Shown here piece by piece: positions 10,145-17,964 of a stretch of DNA of 44,184 nt (within the stretch, counting starts at the first letter, position 1; every line of letters starts with the position of its first letter). The position numbers were made by a program, and so were the translations under genes. The stretch spans positions 1 through 44,184 of the forward strand of contig JAUXNJ010000014.1 of the NCBI GenBank assembly GCA_030682795.1. Direction: 5' to 3'. The notes under the pieces are model-generated. The model made no database searches and had not been told where the DNA came from. It saw only the letters and a list, made by a program, of their open reading frames with translations. Source of the stretch: Sphingobacteriaceae bacterium. Lineage in GTDB: Bacteria; Bacteroidota; Bacteroidia; UBA7662.

Positions 10145-10759
10145 GATTTTTAGTTTATCTGCTTATCCGCAAGATTGCAACATACCGTCGGAAGCTAACC
10201 GCTGAGTCTCAGAGGCTGAGCTTCCTTACCCAAGCCAAGTGCAGGCTAAAATACTTTAGCGGCACAGCATGCGCTTCTTTGGAGCATTACCCAGCTGTAT
10301 TCAAGGCTAGAGGCAGCGGAGCCCTTTGGTCTGCACTGCTACGCAGCTTGACCGGAGCCCGCGGTTTAAAAGCCTAGGGCTTTACTTGCAGACATGCGGT
10401 TGAACAGATTAGTTTATTCAACCCTCGAACTGAAGCTATTTTATGTTTTCATGTATTTCAGTTCAAAATATTCTTATTTCAGACATTAAGACAAATTAAA
10501 AAGTTTCTTTATTAGGAAACAAGGGTTTTTTAAGCTGTCTTATAAACTTACTCCCAAATCCCTAGAGTGGCTCTTTTAATTTGAAATACAATGGTAGCGC
10601 GGTGCTGGAGCCGATGTGAGACTGTATTGTAAATATTATTAGAAAACGCCTCCTTATCCTATGAAAACGAAACGCCTTTTCAAAAGGTCTCCCTGTAATA
10701 GTAGTTGCCAACACCCTTTTAGCGATTCGCTCCCAAGCTCCCGCGGCTACATCTTGGGC
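10145..10759. other. Non-coding, palindrome-rich stretch between the XRE gene and tRNA-Leu
   Basis: About 600 nt with no convincing gene on either strand. The left half holds several short hairpins: CTGAGTCTCAG at 10202-10212, whose CTCAG arm can also pair with a second CTGAG at 10216-10220; GCTAAA-atac-TTTAGC at 10245-10260; and GGTTGAA/TTCAACC at 10398-10404 and 10417-10423. By eye the segment from about 10190 to 10380 looks more GC-rich than the AT-rich stretch that follows (10440-10600). It could be a decayed mobile element, a structured RNA or a REP-like element; the sequence alone does not decide. Confidence 0.45.
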
Positions 10760-10786
10760 AAAAAAAACCCGACACTAGGTCGGGCT
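10760..10786 (-). terminator. Rho-independent terminator after tRNA-Leu
   Basis: Perfect 6-bp stem CCCGAC/GTCGGG with a 5-nt loop at 10768-10784. On the minus strand it is followed by a run of eight T (plus-strand A run 10760-10767). It lies just past the tRNA 3' end at 10792. Confidence 0.9.
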
Positions 10787-10791
10787 TCTTG

Positions 10792-10873
10792 TGCCGATGG
10801 CCGGAGTCGAACCGGCATGTCTCGCGACACACGCCTCTGAAACGTGCGTGTCTACCAATTTCACCACATCGGC
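10792..10873 (-). tRNA. tRNA-Leu (CAG)
   Basis: 82 nt on the minus strand. The acceptor stem pairs GCCGATG with CATCGGC, followed by discriminator A; CCA is not encoded. The D-arm carries AAATTGGTAGACA, typical of leucine tRNAs. The anticodon stem CACGT/GCGTG encloses loop TTCAGAG, giving anticodon CAG. A variable arm (TGTCGCGAGACA) marks a class II tRNA. The T-arm is GCCGGTTCGACTCCGGC. It has its own promoter upstream and a terminator downstream, so it is a single-gene unit. Confidence 0.96.
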
Positions 10874-10907
10874 TGGTGTTGAAAAGGCCATTGCCTCATC
10901 AGGTCGA

Positions 10908-10937
10908 CAAAGATAGGCGCTTTTTTTATGACTGCAA
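10908..10937 (-). promoter_or_regulatory. Promoter of tRNA-Leu
   Basis: On the minus strand TTG (10937-10935), 19 nt, then TATCTTTG (10915-10908): an exact match to the Bacteroidota housekeeping form TTG-N19-TAnnTTTG. Transcription would start near 10901, leaving a leader of about 28 nt before the mature tRNA. Confidence 0.8.
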
Positions 10938-11029
10938 CCCGGCTGTTTTGAAGATTTTGATCGTCTTTCTTTAAAAAGATTTTTGCCTTATCAAGTTTAA
11001 GAGTAGTTTTAGGCCTTCAAACACCTCTT

Positions 11030-11581
11030 TTGAGCAAAACCGTTTCTTTAATTGATGAGAGCCAATTGGTAGCCTGGTTGCAAGACCGCAACCAGCAGGT
11101 GATGTCGGTACTTTACGACCGGTACTCCGCCGCGCTGTTTGGCGTCATCAAAAAAGTTGTGACCGACGAAGCTGCCGCAGAAGACATTCTGCAGGAAGCC
11201 TTCTTAAAGATATGGCGCTCGGGCGCGCAGTACAGCGCCGACAAAGGGAGGTTGTTTACCTGGATGTTGCACGTAGCCCGTAACACGGCGATAGATTATA
11301 TCAGATCAAAAAGATTCAAAGAGTCAATCCAAACCGATGAGCTCGACGTAAATACAGTTGTGAATGAGCGAGTAACCACTCCGGTAGACCACATTGGTTT
11401 GAAGGAAGTGATTGCAACCCTCAAACCTGAACACCAGCAAGTGCTGGATTTACTGTACTTCGGCGGTTTGACCCAGGATCAGGCGGCGGAAGAGCTGGGC
11501 ATACCGCTCGGCACAGTTAAAACCAGGGCCCGAACGGCCGTTCAGGTATTACGTAAACTGTTAATTGAAAAAACATCGTGA
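11030..11581 (+). CDS. ECF-type RNA polymerase sigma factor (sigma-70 family)
   Basis: 183 aa. Region 2 spans about residues 25-95 (core-binding helix around DILQEAFLKIWRSG, -10 recognition near FTWMLHVARNTAIDYIRSKR). Region 4 spans about 130-178, with HTH segments around LTQDQAAEELGIPLGTVKTR. It redirects RNA polymerase to a stress or envelope regulon. The only start that keeps all of region 2 is TTG at 11030 (TTG AGC AAA ACC); no in-frame ATG or GTG lies upstream, and the next internal ATG would remove the start of region 2. Its stop overlaps the start of the anti-sigma gene (GTGA), so the two are probably translationally coupled. This pairing of an ECF factor with a RskA-like anti-sigma resembles the SigK/RskA arrangement. 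Confidence 0.92.
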   Translation: MSKTVSLIDESQLVAWLQDRNQQVMSVLYDRYSAALFGVIKKVVTDEAAAEDILQEAFLKIWRSGAQYSADKGRLFTWMLHVARNTAIDYIRSKRFKESIQTDELDVNTVVNERVTTPVDHIGLKEVIATLKPEHQQVLDLLYFGGLTQDQAAEELGIPLGTVKTRARTAVQVLRKLLIEKTS

Positions 11582-12393
11582 CACCAGAAGCCTACATATC
11601 GTCCGGAATCTTGGAGCTATACGTGCTCCAGTCACTTGAGCCAGAAGAAATGGCTGAAGTGGAAGAAATGGCGCATCACCATGCAGAAGTACGCGCTGCC
11701 ATTGCCGACATCCGGGAATCGCTAGCTGCTTATGGTGAGCTACACGCCGAAACGCCCCCTGCGCATTTGAAAAACAAAATCATGGCCGCCATTGCTGAAG
11801 AGGTTGAAAACACCCCGGTTCTGGAAGAAGCCCCTCGCGTGATTCAAATGACGTCTAAAACTGACATTACCGTGCGTTATGCACGGGTTGCAATCGCCGC
11901 AAGCTTTGGCCTATTCCTGGTAAGCGTGCTCACGGCTGCTAATTTCTACCTCCGCTGGCAAGAAGCCGCTACTTTGGCAAACACGCTATTGGCCGAAAAA
12001 ACGGTCTTGGCGGCCGAAAAAGACCTCCTCCAAGCCAGCGCCAAGGAGGGTAAAGACCTACTGGCCCTCATCGCCAATCCCGACATTCGCCTTGTGAACC
12101 TCAAGGGCACCGACAACCACCCCGAAGCCTCGGCTTTGGTGGCCTGGAACCCACAATCGACAGAAGTTTACTTATGGGTGAACGACCTTCCGCAGCCTGC
12201 CGAAGACCAACAGTACCAACTTTGGGCCATTGTAGATGGACAACCAGTGGATGCTGGGGTATTTGAGATGGACGGCGGCAGCAAGCAAATGAAGGCCTTC
12301 GACAAGGCACAAGCCTTTGCCATCACCCTCGAGCCAAAAGGCGGCAGTGTGGCCCCCACCTTGGAGCAACTGCACGTAATAGGCACCATTTAA
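11578..12393 (+). CDS. RskA-like membrane anti-sigma factor
   Basis: 271 aa, starting with GTG that overlaps the sigma factor stop (GTGA). Residues 1-95 would be cytoplasmic and acidic with an anti-sigma zinc-finger-like layout lacking obvious Cys ligands. One membrane helix lies at about 98-122 (VAIAASFGLFLVSVL). A short heptad-like stretch follows (about 125-155). The C-terminal part from about 165 to 271 is the exported RskA domain (ALVAWNPQSTEVYLWVNDLP, YQLWAIVDGQPVDAGVF, FAITLEPKGGSVAPT). It is expected to hold the sigma factor at the membrane until a signal triggers release. The domain architecture and the overlap with the sigma gene make the pairing secure; the signal is unknown. Confidence 0.9.
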   Translation: MTPEAYISSGILELYVLQSLEPEEMAEVEEMAHHHAEVRAAIADIRESLAAYGELHAETPPAHLKNKIMAAIAEEVENTPVLEEAPRVIQMTSKTDITVRYARVAIAASFGLFLVSVLTAANFYLRWQEAATLANTLLAEKTVLAAEKDLLQASAKEGKDLLALIANPDIRLVNLKGTDNHPEASALVAWNPQSTEVYLWVNDLPQPAEDQQYQLWAIVDGQPVDAGVFEMDGGSKQMKAFDKAQAFAITLEPKGGSVAPTLEQLHVIGTI

Positions 12394-12397
12394 GGCT

Positions 12398-12424
12398 GAT
12401 TTAAGCGAAATCGTTTCTTTTTCC
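12398..12424 (+). terminator. Weak possible terminator after the sigma/anti-sigma pair
   Basis: A 5-bp stem GATTT/AAATC (12398-12412) is followed by a T-rich run. The stem is AT-rich and weak. The position, just after the anti-sigma stop and before the next promoter, is what makes it plausible. Confidence 0.3.
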
Positions 12425-12430
12425 TGCTCC

Positions 12431-12464
12431 TTGCTACGTAGAGCAAGTGTGGTGGTTATCTTTG
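12431..12464 (+). promoter_or_regulatory. Promoter of the M16 protease operon, abutting its start codon
   Basis: TATCTTTG at 12457-12464 matches TAnnTTTG exactly; a TTG stands 23 nt upstream at 12431-12433. Only six bases (CAAGCA) separate the -7 element from the ATG at 12471, so the transcript would begin at or within a few bases of the start codon. The upstream GTG at 12447 lies inside the promoter and is therefore unlikely to be the start. Confidence 0.6.
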
Positions 12465-12470
12465 CAAGCA

Positions 12471-13700
12471 ATGGACCACCTGCTCGTTCGACTCAACAAT
12501 GGCATGCACCTGCTTTACAAGCAAGTAGCAGGAACTGAAATCGCCCATGCCGGCTTTGTGGTCAATGCCGGGAGTCGCGACGAACGCGAAAACGAATGGG
12601 GTCTTGCCCACTTCCTCGAGCACATGCTCTTTAAGGGCACCACAAAACGCAAAGCCTTCCACGTACTCTCCCGCCTCGACGCCGTTGGGGGAGATTTAAA
12701 CGCTTACACTTCCCGCGAACGCACCTCGGTGCACGCCTCCTTCCGCCAGGTGCACTTTGCAAGGGCTTTTGAGCTGCTCGCCGACATCTTCATGAACCCC
12801 AGCTTCCCCCAAAAAGAGCTGGAACGCGAAAAACAGGTGGTTTTAGAGGAGATACGCATGTACCAAGACGAGCACGACGAGAGCATTTTAGATGATTTCG
12901 AAAGCCTGGTGTACCGCGACAAGCCACTAGGCAGGCCCATCCTGGGAAGCGAAGCTACCGTGCGCAAAATCACCCGCCAAAACCTGCTCGATTTTCAAAA
13001 CCGCAACTACGGCGCCGAAAACACGGTTTTTGCGTACGTTGGGCCCATGCCTTGGAACGCCTTTGAGCGCAAGGTTCGTCCCGTTTTAGAAGCCTACGCC
13101 AACCTCCAACCGCCGGTGCAGCGCCTGGGCGATTTCCATTACCAGCCTTTTTACAAAGAATTCGATAAACCCGCTTCCACCGCTTATGTGGTAATGGGCA
13201 ACCAGGCCTATCCCGCCAACGACACCAAGCGACTTGGTTTGCTCATGCTCAACAACATGCTGGGCGGCGACAATATGAACTCGCGGCTCAACATGAGCGT
13301 GCGCGAGCGCAACGGTTTGGTGTACGGCATCGAGTCGAATTACACTCCTTACAGCGACACCGGCCTCTTTTTCATCTATTTCAGCGCCGAAGCAGGCAAA
13401 CAAAAGCGGGTGCGGCGTTTGGTGGAGATAGAATTGGCCAAATTCCGGCAAAAACGCCTCGGTAACATGCAGCTGCACATGGCCAAGCAGCAGTTTATCA
13501 GCAGGATGTTGATGTCGGAAGAAAGCCGCTCGAACCTCATGCTGGCCCTCGCCCACAGCTTTTTCGACCATGGCAAAATCGACCGGCTCGACGAGGTAGT
13601 GAAAAAAGTAGAAGCCCTCGACGGCAGCGACCTGCTTGACATTGCCAACGAGATTTTCGACCCACAACAACTCAGCACCATCATTTACAATCCCAAATAG
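12471..13700 (+). CDS. M16 family zinc metallopeptidase (insulinase/processing-peptidase type)
   Basis: 409 aa from ATG 12471. The inverted zinc motif HxxEH is present near residue 50 (HFLEHMLFKGT), with the downstream glutamate in LEEIRMYQDEHDE near residue 130. The second half has the M16 C-terminal fold, including the R-Y-like substrate-binding segment around LNMSVRERNGLVYGIES. Length fits single-unit bacterial M16 enzymes that work as homodimers. No signal peptide is visible, so it is probably cytoplasmic and degrades peptides. It opens a tight four-gene operon (2 nt to the methyltransferase). I prefer ATG 12471 over the upstream GTG 12447, because the GTG overlaps the promoter. Confidence 0.93.
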   Translation: MDHLLVRLNNGMHLLYKQVAGTEIAHAGFVVNAGSRDERENEWGLAHFLEHMLFKGTTKRKAFHVLSRLDAVGGDLNAYTSRERTSVHASFRQVHFARAFELLADIFMNPSFPQKELEREKQVVLEEIRMYQDEHDESILDDFESLVYRDKPLGRPILGSEATVRKITRQNLLDFQNRNYGAENTVFAYVGPMPWNAFERKVRPVLEAYANLQPPVQRLGDFHYQPFYKEFDKPASTAYVVMGNQAYPANDTKRLGLLMLNNMLGGDNMNSRLNMSVRERNGLVYGIESNYTPYSDTGLFFIYFSAEAGKQKRVRRLVEIELAKFRQKRLGNMQLHMAKQQFISRMLMSEESRSNLMLALAHSFFDHGKIDRLDEVVKKVEALDGSDLLDIANEIFDPQQLSTIIYNPK

Positions 13701-13702
13701 GC

Positions 13703-14341
13703 ATGGACTTTTTTCCCCACATACTCACCCAGTACATTGAGCAGCACAGCAGTGCCGAGGATCCGATTTTGGCGGCCCTCAACCGCGAAACGCACCTCAA
13801 GCATTTGTTGCCGCAAATGGTATCGGGCCACCAGCAAGGCCTGTTCTTAGAACTCGCCAGCAGTATGTTGCGGCCCAAAACCATCCTCGAAATCGGCACT
13901 TTTACCGGTTATTCGGCCATTTGTTTGGCCAAAGGCCTGGCGCCCGGCGGCAAACTCCACACCATCGACATCAACAACGAGCTCGAGCCCATCACTAGCA
14001 AATATTACGCTTTGAGCGGGATGCAAGACCGCATTGAACAATATTTTGGCGCTGCCGCCGATATAATACCTGGTTTGGTAGGTGATTTCGACCTTGTTTT
14101 TATAGATGCCGACAAAGTGAATTACGGGCTTTATTACGATTTAATCATCGATCGCGTGCCTGCTGGCGGCTTTATTTTGGTGGACAATGTGCTGTGGAGC
14201 GGCAAGGTAGCAGAAGCACCCGATAGCGACAAAGACACCCGCGCCCTGCATGCCTTCAACCAAAAAATTGCTGGCGATTCGCGCGTTACCAAACTCATCC
14301 TCTCGCTCCGCGACGGCATCACCCTCATCCGCAAAAATTAA
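13703..14341 (+). CDS. Class I SAM-dependent O-methyltransferase (family 3, CCoAOMT/COMT-like)
   Basis: 212 aa. The SAM-binding glycine motif is ILEIGTFTGYSAICLAKGL at about residues 60-78. The acidic residue after beta-2 is in HTIDINNE. The metal-binding DADK-type motif is VFIDADKVNYGLYYD near residue 132, followed by FILVDNVLWSG and a conserved C-terminal LRDGITLIRK. The family methylates catechol-type or other hydroxylated small molecules in a Mg-dependent manner; the substrate here is unknown. It sits 2 nt after the M16 protease and 5 nt before the glucosaminidase, so it belongs to that operon. Confidence 0.93.
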   Translation: MDFFPHILTQYIEQHSSAEDPILAALNRETHLKHLLPQMVSGHQQGLFLELASSMLRPKTILEIGTFTGYSAICLAKGLAPGGKLHTIDINNELEPITSKYYALSGMQDRIEQYFGAAADIIPGLVGDFDLVFIDADKVNYGLYYDLIIDRVPAGGFILVDNVLWSGKVAEAPDSDKDTRALHAFNQKIAGDSRVTKLILSLRDGITLIRKN

Positions 14342-14346
14342 TTTCC

Positions 14347-15840
14347 ATGAAGCATACCTCCCTCTTCCTCCTTGCCTTTTTCATCACCTTTGCTGGCTTC
14401 TCCCAAAACGGAAGCAGCCTCAAACAGGCCTACGTTGAAAAATACAAGCTCATGGCCATCGAAAACATGCACCGCACGGGTGTACCGGCCAGCATTACCT
14501 TGGCGCAGGGCTTGCTCGAGTCGGGTGTGGGTCAGAGTCCTTTGGCCATCGAAGCCAACAACCACTTTGGCATTAAATGCCATAAGGAATGGACAGGCCC
14601 TACTTTCACCATGGACGACGACGAAAAGGATGAGTGTTTCCGCAAATACCCATCTGCTTTGGATTCTTACCTCGACCATGCCGCATTTTTGAAGTCGCGC
14701 CCGCGCTATGCCGAGCTGTTTAAGTTAGAAATCACCGATTACAAAGGCTGGGCGCATGGTTTAAAGGCAGCAGGCTATGCCACCAATCCCAATTACGCGC
14801 CATTGCTCATCAAACAAATCGAAGAGCTGGGTTTGGCCGATTACGACCGGGTAAATCCAACGCAGTTAGCGGCTTTGCAGGGCAAGAAAAAGGACGAAAA
14901 ACCGGTTGAAGCCGTAGAAACACCCTCTGCTCAGGCCAGCATCGCCCAAATTCCTTGTCAGGAAGGCGTGTTCAAATACAACAAAGTAAAAGTAGTATGC
15001 GCCAAGGCCGGCGACAGTCCGTTGAGCATAGCCGAAACTTACGGTTTATACCCCTATCAAATCCTGAAATTCAACGATTTGGCTGAGGAAGTGCGCTTTA
15101 GAGAAGGCGAGTTGGTGTACATTGAAGCCAAGCGCAAGCGGGCCGAAGTAGCTCAACATGTTGTGGGTGAGTACGAAAGCGTGCGTGATTTGTCGCAGCG
15201 TTATGGCATCAGCACCAGCGCCATCCGTCGCAAAAACCAATTGCGGGCGGCCGAAGAGTTTGCAGCCGGCGAAACGGCTTATTTCGTGCAAAAGCGCGCC
15301 GACAAGCCGAAAGTGCGCAGTTTGGCCGAAATCGAAACCCTGCGTTCGGAGCGCGATCGCAAGGAAGCGGCCATGAAAAAACCAGCTACGCCTCCTGTGG
15401 TCAAAAGCAAATCGGCCCCAGCCTATGCCGCACCGGTTGAAAAGGCAACACCGAAGCCCAATGCGGCAGTGGCTGAGATGGGGAATTCGCTGGAAATTAA
15501 GCAACCCGAAGTAAAAGAAGCAGCGCCAAAGCCTACCAAAGCTGCGGAACCAACTACGAAGCCAACTCCTGAGCCGACTAAACCAGCCGTTACCAGCACA
15601 CCAGCCAGCTCTAAAGGCGATAGTGTTGGTGAAAAGGTGTCAAGCGATACACAACCCACTAAAGTTGATGCCCCCAAGGCACCAGCTAGCAAAGAAGTGA
15701 AGAAGCATACCGTGGTAAAAGGCGATACCTTGTTTAACATCTCCCGTCGCTACGGTCTTACTGTGGCCGAGCTCAAAGAGCTGAATAAAATGCAGACCAA
15801 CGACATCAGTCTGGGTATGGAGCTCATTGTTTCGAAATGA
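14347..15840 (+). CDS. Secreted glucosaminidase with three LysM domains (peptidoglycan hydrolase)
   Basis: 497 aa. Residues 1-19 are a signal peptide (MKHTSLFLLAFFITFAGFSQ). Residues about 25-165 form a glucosaminidase domain (ITLAQGLLESGVGQSPLA with the catalytic-type Glu, NNHFGIKCHKEW, AAGYATNPNYAPLLI). LysM or LysM-like units follow at about 198-245, 258-305 and 450-497 (the last is clearest: HTVVKGDTLFNISRRYGLT). A Pro/Ala/Lys-rich linker of about 120 residues separates units two and three. The enzyme is expected to cleave glycan strands of peptidoglycan while LysM domains hold it to the wall. The stop codon overlaps the start of hpt (ATGA). Confidence 0.93.
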   Translation: MKHTSLFLLAFFITFAGFSQNGSSLKQAYVEKYKLMAIENMHRTGVPASITLAQGLLESGVGQSPLAIEANNHFGIKCHKEWTGPTFTMDDDEKDECFRKYPSALDSYLDHAAFLKSRPRYAELFKLEITDYKGWAHGLKAAGYATNPNYAPLLIKQIEELGLADYDRVNPTQLAALQGKKKDEKPVEAVETPSAQASIAQIPCQEGVFKYNKVKVVCAKAGDSPLSIAETYGLYPYQILKFNDLAEEVRFREGELVYIEAKRKRAEVAQHVVGEYESVRDLSQRYGISTSAIRRKNQLRAAEEFAAGETAYFVQKRADKPKVRSLAEIETLRSERDRKEAAMKKPATPPVVKSKSAPAYAAPVEKATPKPNAAVAEMGNSLEIKQPEVKEAAPKPTKAAEPTTKPTPEPTKPAVTSTPASSKGDSVGEKVSSDTQPTKVDAPKAPASKEVKKHTVVKGDTLFNISRRYGLTVAELKELNKMQTNDISLGMELIVSK

Positions 15841-16376
15841 AATCGGTAACGGTTAACGGCAAGCGCTTTGTGCCCTACATAAGCGAGGAGGCCTTGGCGG
15901 CGAAGGTGGCGGAAATTGCCGAGCGCCTTAACCATGATTTTACCGACAAAGACCCTGTTTTTTTGGGTGTTTTAAACGGCTCCTTCATGTTTGTGGCCGA
16001 TTTGTTTCGCCGCATCCACATTCCCTGCGAAATCAGCTTCGTAAAACTGGCTTCTTACAGCGGCATGCGCTCTACGGGCAGCATGAAAGAGCTCATAGGG
16101 CTAAACGAAAACCTGCGTGGCCGGCATGTTGTGGTGGTGGAAGACATTGTGGATACTGGCAATACGATTGTGGCATTGCAGGCTGCTTTGGAAAGCCGCG
16201 AACCTGCTTCGGTGCAAATTTGTACGCTTTTGTGCAAACCCACCGCCTTGCAACACGAGTTGCAGCTCGATTATGTAGCCTTAGAAGTGCCTGAGCATTT
16301 CTTTTTGGGCTACGGACTCGATTTTGATGGGCACGGCCGCAATTTACCCACGCTTTACCACTTACAAGAGGCTTAA
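15837..16376 (+). CDS. hpt: Hypoxanthine phosphoribosyltransferase
   Basis: 179 aa. It makes IMP or GMP from hypoxanthine or guanine and PRPP in purine salvage. The PRPP-binding signature is VVVVEDIVDTGNTI at about residues 98-111. Other family features are the flexible-loop segment SYSGMRSTGSMKEL and the C-terminal base-recognition region around VPEHFFLGYGLDFDG. The length is normal for the family. Its ATG overlaps the stop of the glucosaminidase gene (ATGA), making it the last gene of the M16-operon. It converges on hemN with only 27 nt between stops and no evident terminator. Confidence 0.95.
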   Translation: MKSVTVNGKRFVPYISEEALAAKVAEIAERLNHDFTDKDPVFLGVLNGSFMFVADLFRRIHIPCEISFVKLASYSGMRSTGSMKELIGLNENLRGRHVVVVEDIVDTGNTIVALQAALESREPASVQICTLLCKPTALQHELQLDYVALEVPEHFFLGYGLDFDGHGRNLPTLYHLQEA

Positions 16377-16403
16377 AGGGCTGTTGTTGGTGGCTTATTG
16401 GGA

Positions 16404-17756
16404 CTAAACAGCCTGACTAAAGCGTTTCACGGCTGGATCAGGCGCCTGCAAATAGGCATCGAACAGGCTGCAAGCGTTGCGGGTGAAGAGTTTTCCTGTG
16501 GGTTTGAGCTTGAACCAGTGCCCGTCCTTCTCTAAAATGCCATCTTCTTGCAATTGGACTAGCAAGGCCGATTGTTCGGGAGTAAAATGCCAGCAAGCCG
16601 GCACATGCACTTCGCCTTTACAGCTCATGTCCATAATCAAGCGGCGGCGCTGGCGGTCTTCGGGGGTTAAAACCAATCCTTTGTCGATGGCCAAATGTCC
16701 TTGATCAACAGCCCGCTGCCAACTCACCACCTCTTTGCTATTTTGGGCAAAGGCAGTGCCGATGTCGCTGATAGAAGAAGCACCTAGTCCGATCAACAAA
16801 CTGCTGTTGCTGGTAGTATAGCCCATAAAATTGCGGTGTAGCCTGCCAGCAGCAGCAGCCAGCGCCAGCTCGTCTTGCGGCAAAGCAAAATGATCCATGC
16901 CCACATCTACATAACCTGCCGCCAAAAACTGCTCGCGGCCTTGCAAATACAAGGCTACCCGCTCGGCAGGTGTTGGTAGGTGCGTTTCATCGTACAAGCG
17001 CTGGGCTTTCGATTTCCAAGGCACATGCGCATAGCCGTAGAAGGCTACCCGATCGGGTCTAAGGGTTAGTGTTTGGGAAATGGTATGCCGCAGTTTATCA
17101 AGCGTTTGCATGGGCAAGCCATACACCAGGTCGAAATTCACCGAACGGTAACCTGTTTCACGTGAAACACGGGTGGCTTCTGCCACTTGTTCAAAGGGTT
17201 GCACCCGGTTAATGAGTCGCTGCACCTCTGGGTCGAGGTCTTGTACCCCGTAACTCACCCGCTCAAAGCCCAATGCATGCAGCACTTGCAGGTGTTCGGT
17301 GGTGGTATTGTTGGGATGGCCTTCGAAACTCATATCTGCTTCGGGGTGACGATCAGCCAAGGCAAACAAGCCTTGTATCAAGCGCTCCAAAGCGGCTGGT
17401 GCAAAAAAAGTAGGCGTTCCTCCGCCCAAATGCAGCTCGCGAATCACTGGCCGGCCGCCAAAAAGCTGCACATATTGCTGCCATTCGCGCAACAAACTTT
17501 CGATGTAAGGCGATTCTACCGCGTGATTGGTGGTGATTTTTTTGTTGCAGCCGCAGTAAGTGCATAGCGCCTCGCAATACGGCAGGTGCACATACAAACT
17601 GATACCGTCGGTTTGCTTGGAAGTCTTAAAAGCCTGTTTAACGAGGCCTTTCCACTCATTTTCTGCTTTCCAGTCGTGCCAATGCGGCACGGTAGGATAA
17701 CTTGTATAACGCGGAATGGGCTGATTGTATCGGTGTAGTAGCTTTTGCAAGTCCAT
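16404..17756 (-). CDS. hemN: Oxygen-independent coproporphyrinogen III oxidase (radical SAM)
   Basis: 450 aa. It oxidatively decarboxylates coproporphyrinogen III to protoporphyrinogen IX in haem synthesis without oxygen. The N-terminal PRYTSYPTVPHW segment is typical of true HemN rather than HemW. The radical-SAM cluster motif CxxxCxxC followed by G-C-N is CEALCTYCGCNK near residues 52-63. The SAM-binding GGGTPTFF follows near 103. I start at ATG 17756 rather than the upstream possible start at 17804, because the longer frame would run through the promoter (-7 element at 17774-17781) and HemN proteins begin near MDLQ. A perfect parS-like 16-mer lies inside the gene at 17154-17169. Confidence 0.95.
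   Translation of the reverse strand: MDLQKLLHRYNQPIPRYTSYPTVPHWHDWKAENEWKGLVKQAFKTSKQTDGISLYVHLPYCEALCTYCGCNKKITTNHAVESPYIESLLREWQQYVQLFGGRPVIRELHLGGGTPTFFAPAALERLIQGLFALADRHPEADMSFEGHPNNTTTEHLQVLHALGFERVSYGVQDLDPEVQRLINRVQPFEQVAEATRVSRETGYRSVNFDLVYGLPMQTLDKLRHTISQTLTLRPDRVAFYGYAHVPWKSKAQRLYDETHLPTPAERVALYLQGREQFLAAGYVDVGMDHFALPQDELALAAAAGRLHRNFMGYTTSNSSLLIGLGASSISDIGTAFAQNSKEVVSWQRAVDQGHLAIDKGLVLTPEDRQRRRLIMDMSCKGEVHVPACWHFTPEQSALLVQLQEDGILEKDGHWFKLKPTGKLFTRNACSLFDAYLQAPDPAVKRFSQAV
17154..17169. other. parS site (perfect ParB-binding palindrome) inside hemN
   Basis: TGTTTCACGTGAAACA, a perfect 16-bp palindrome identical to the canonical bacterial parS consensus. ParB-CTP loads at such sites near the replication origin and organises chromosome segregation. 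It lies within the hemN coding region, as parS sites often lie inside genes. Two variants sit 6.6 kb to the right. A chance exact 16-mer in 44 kb is very unlikely. Confidence 0.88.
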
Positions 17757-17773
17757 ATTCAGATAATTGTGTC

Positions 17774-17804
17774 CAAATATACAAAATAACTTGGTGTCAC
17801 CCAA
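17774..17804 (-). promoter_or_regulatory. Promoter of hemN
   Basis: On the minus strand TTG (17804-17802), exactly 20 nt, then TATATTTG (17781-17774): a full match to TTG-N20-TAnnTTTG. Transcription would start near 17768, about 12 nt upstream of the ATG at 17756. Confidence 0.82.
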
Positions 17805-17914
17805 TACACCCCGTGGCTGCCGCCCAGATCAATAAAACAAATTCGCCCCGCTGAAGCCCAAACCTCTTCGGTTTAACCAAAAGCCATCTTGCCTCAAATC
17901 TATTCCACAAACAC

Positions 17915-17949
17915 AAAAAAGCCCGAACGTTCAACATTCGGGCTTTTTT
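17915..17949 (-). terminator. Rho-independent terminator of the rhlE-like gene (bidirectional form)
   Basis: Stem GCCCGAA (17921-17927) / TTCGGGC (17937-17943) with a 9-nt loop, flanked by A6 on one side and T6 on the other, so it can act in both directions. It lies 20 nt after the helicase stop codon at 17965. Confidence 0.92.
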
Positions 17950-17964
17950 AAGCTGTATATTAAG

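Noticed and set aside
10165..10430. Integron attC-like site
   Set aside because: The paired R' and R'' core motifs (RYYYAAC/GTTRRRY) in the right arrangement were not found and there is no integron integrase.
10610..10618. GCCGATGTG, identical to the 5' end of tRNA-Leu, as a possible attachment-site repeat
   Set aside because: Only 9 nt, matches the 5' rather than the 3' end of the tRNA, and no integrase gene is nearby.
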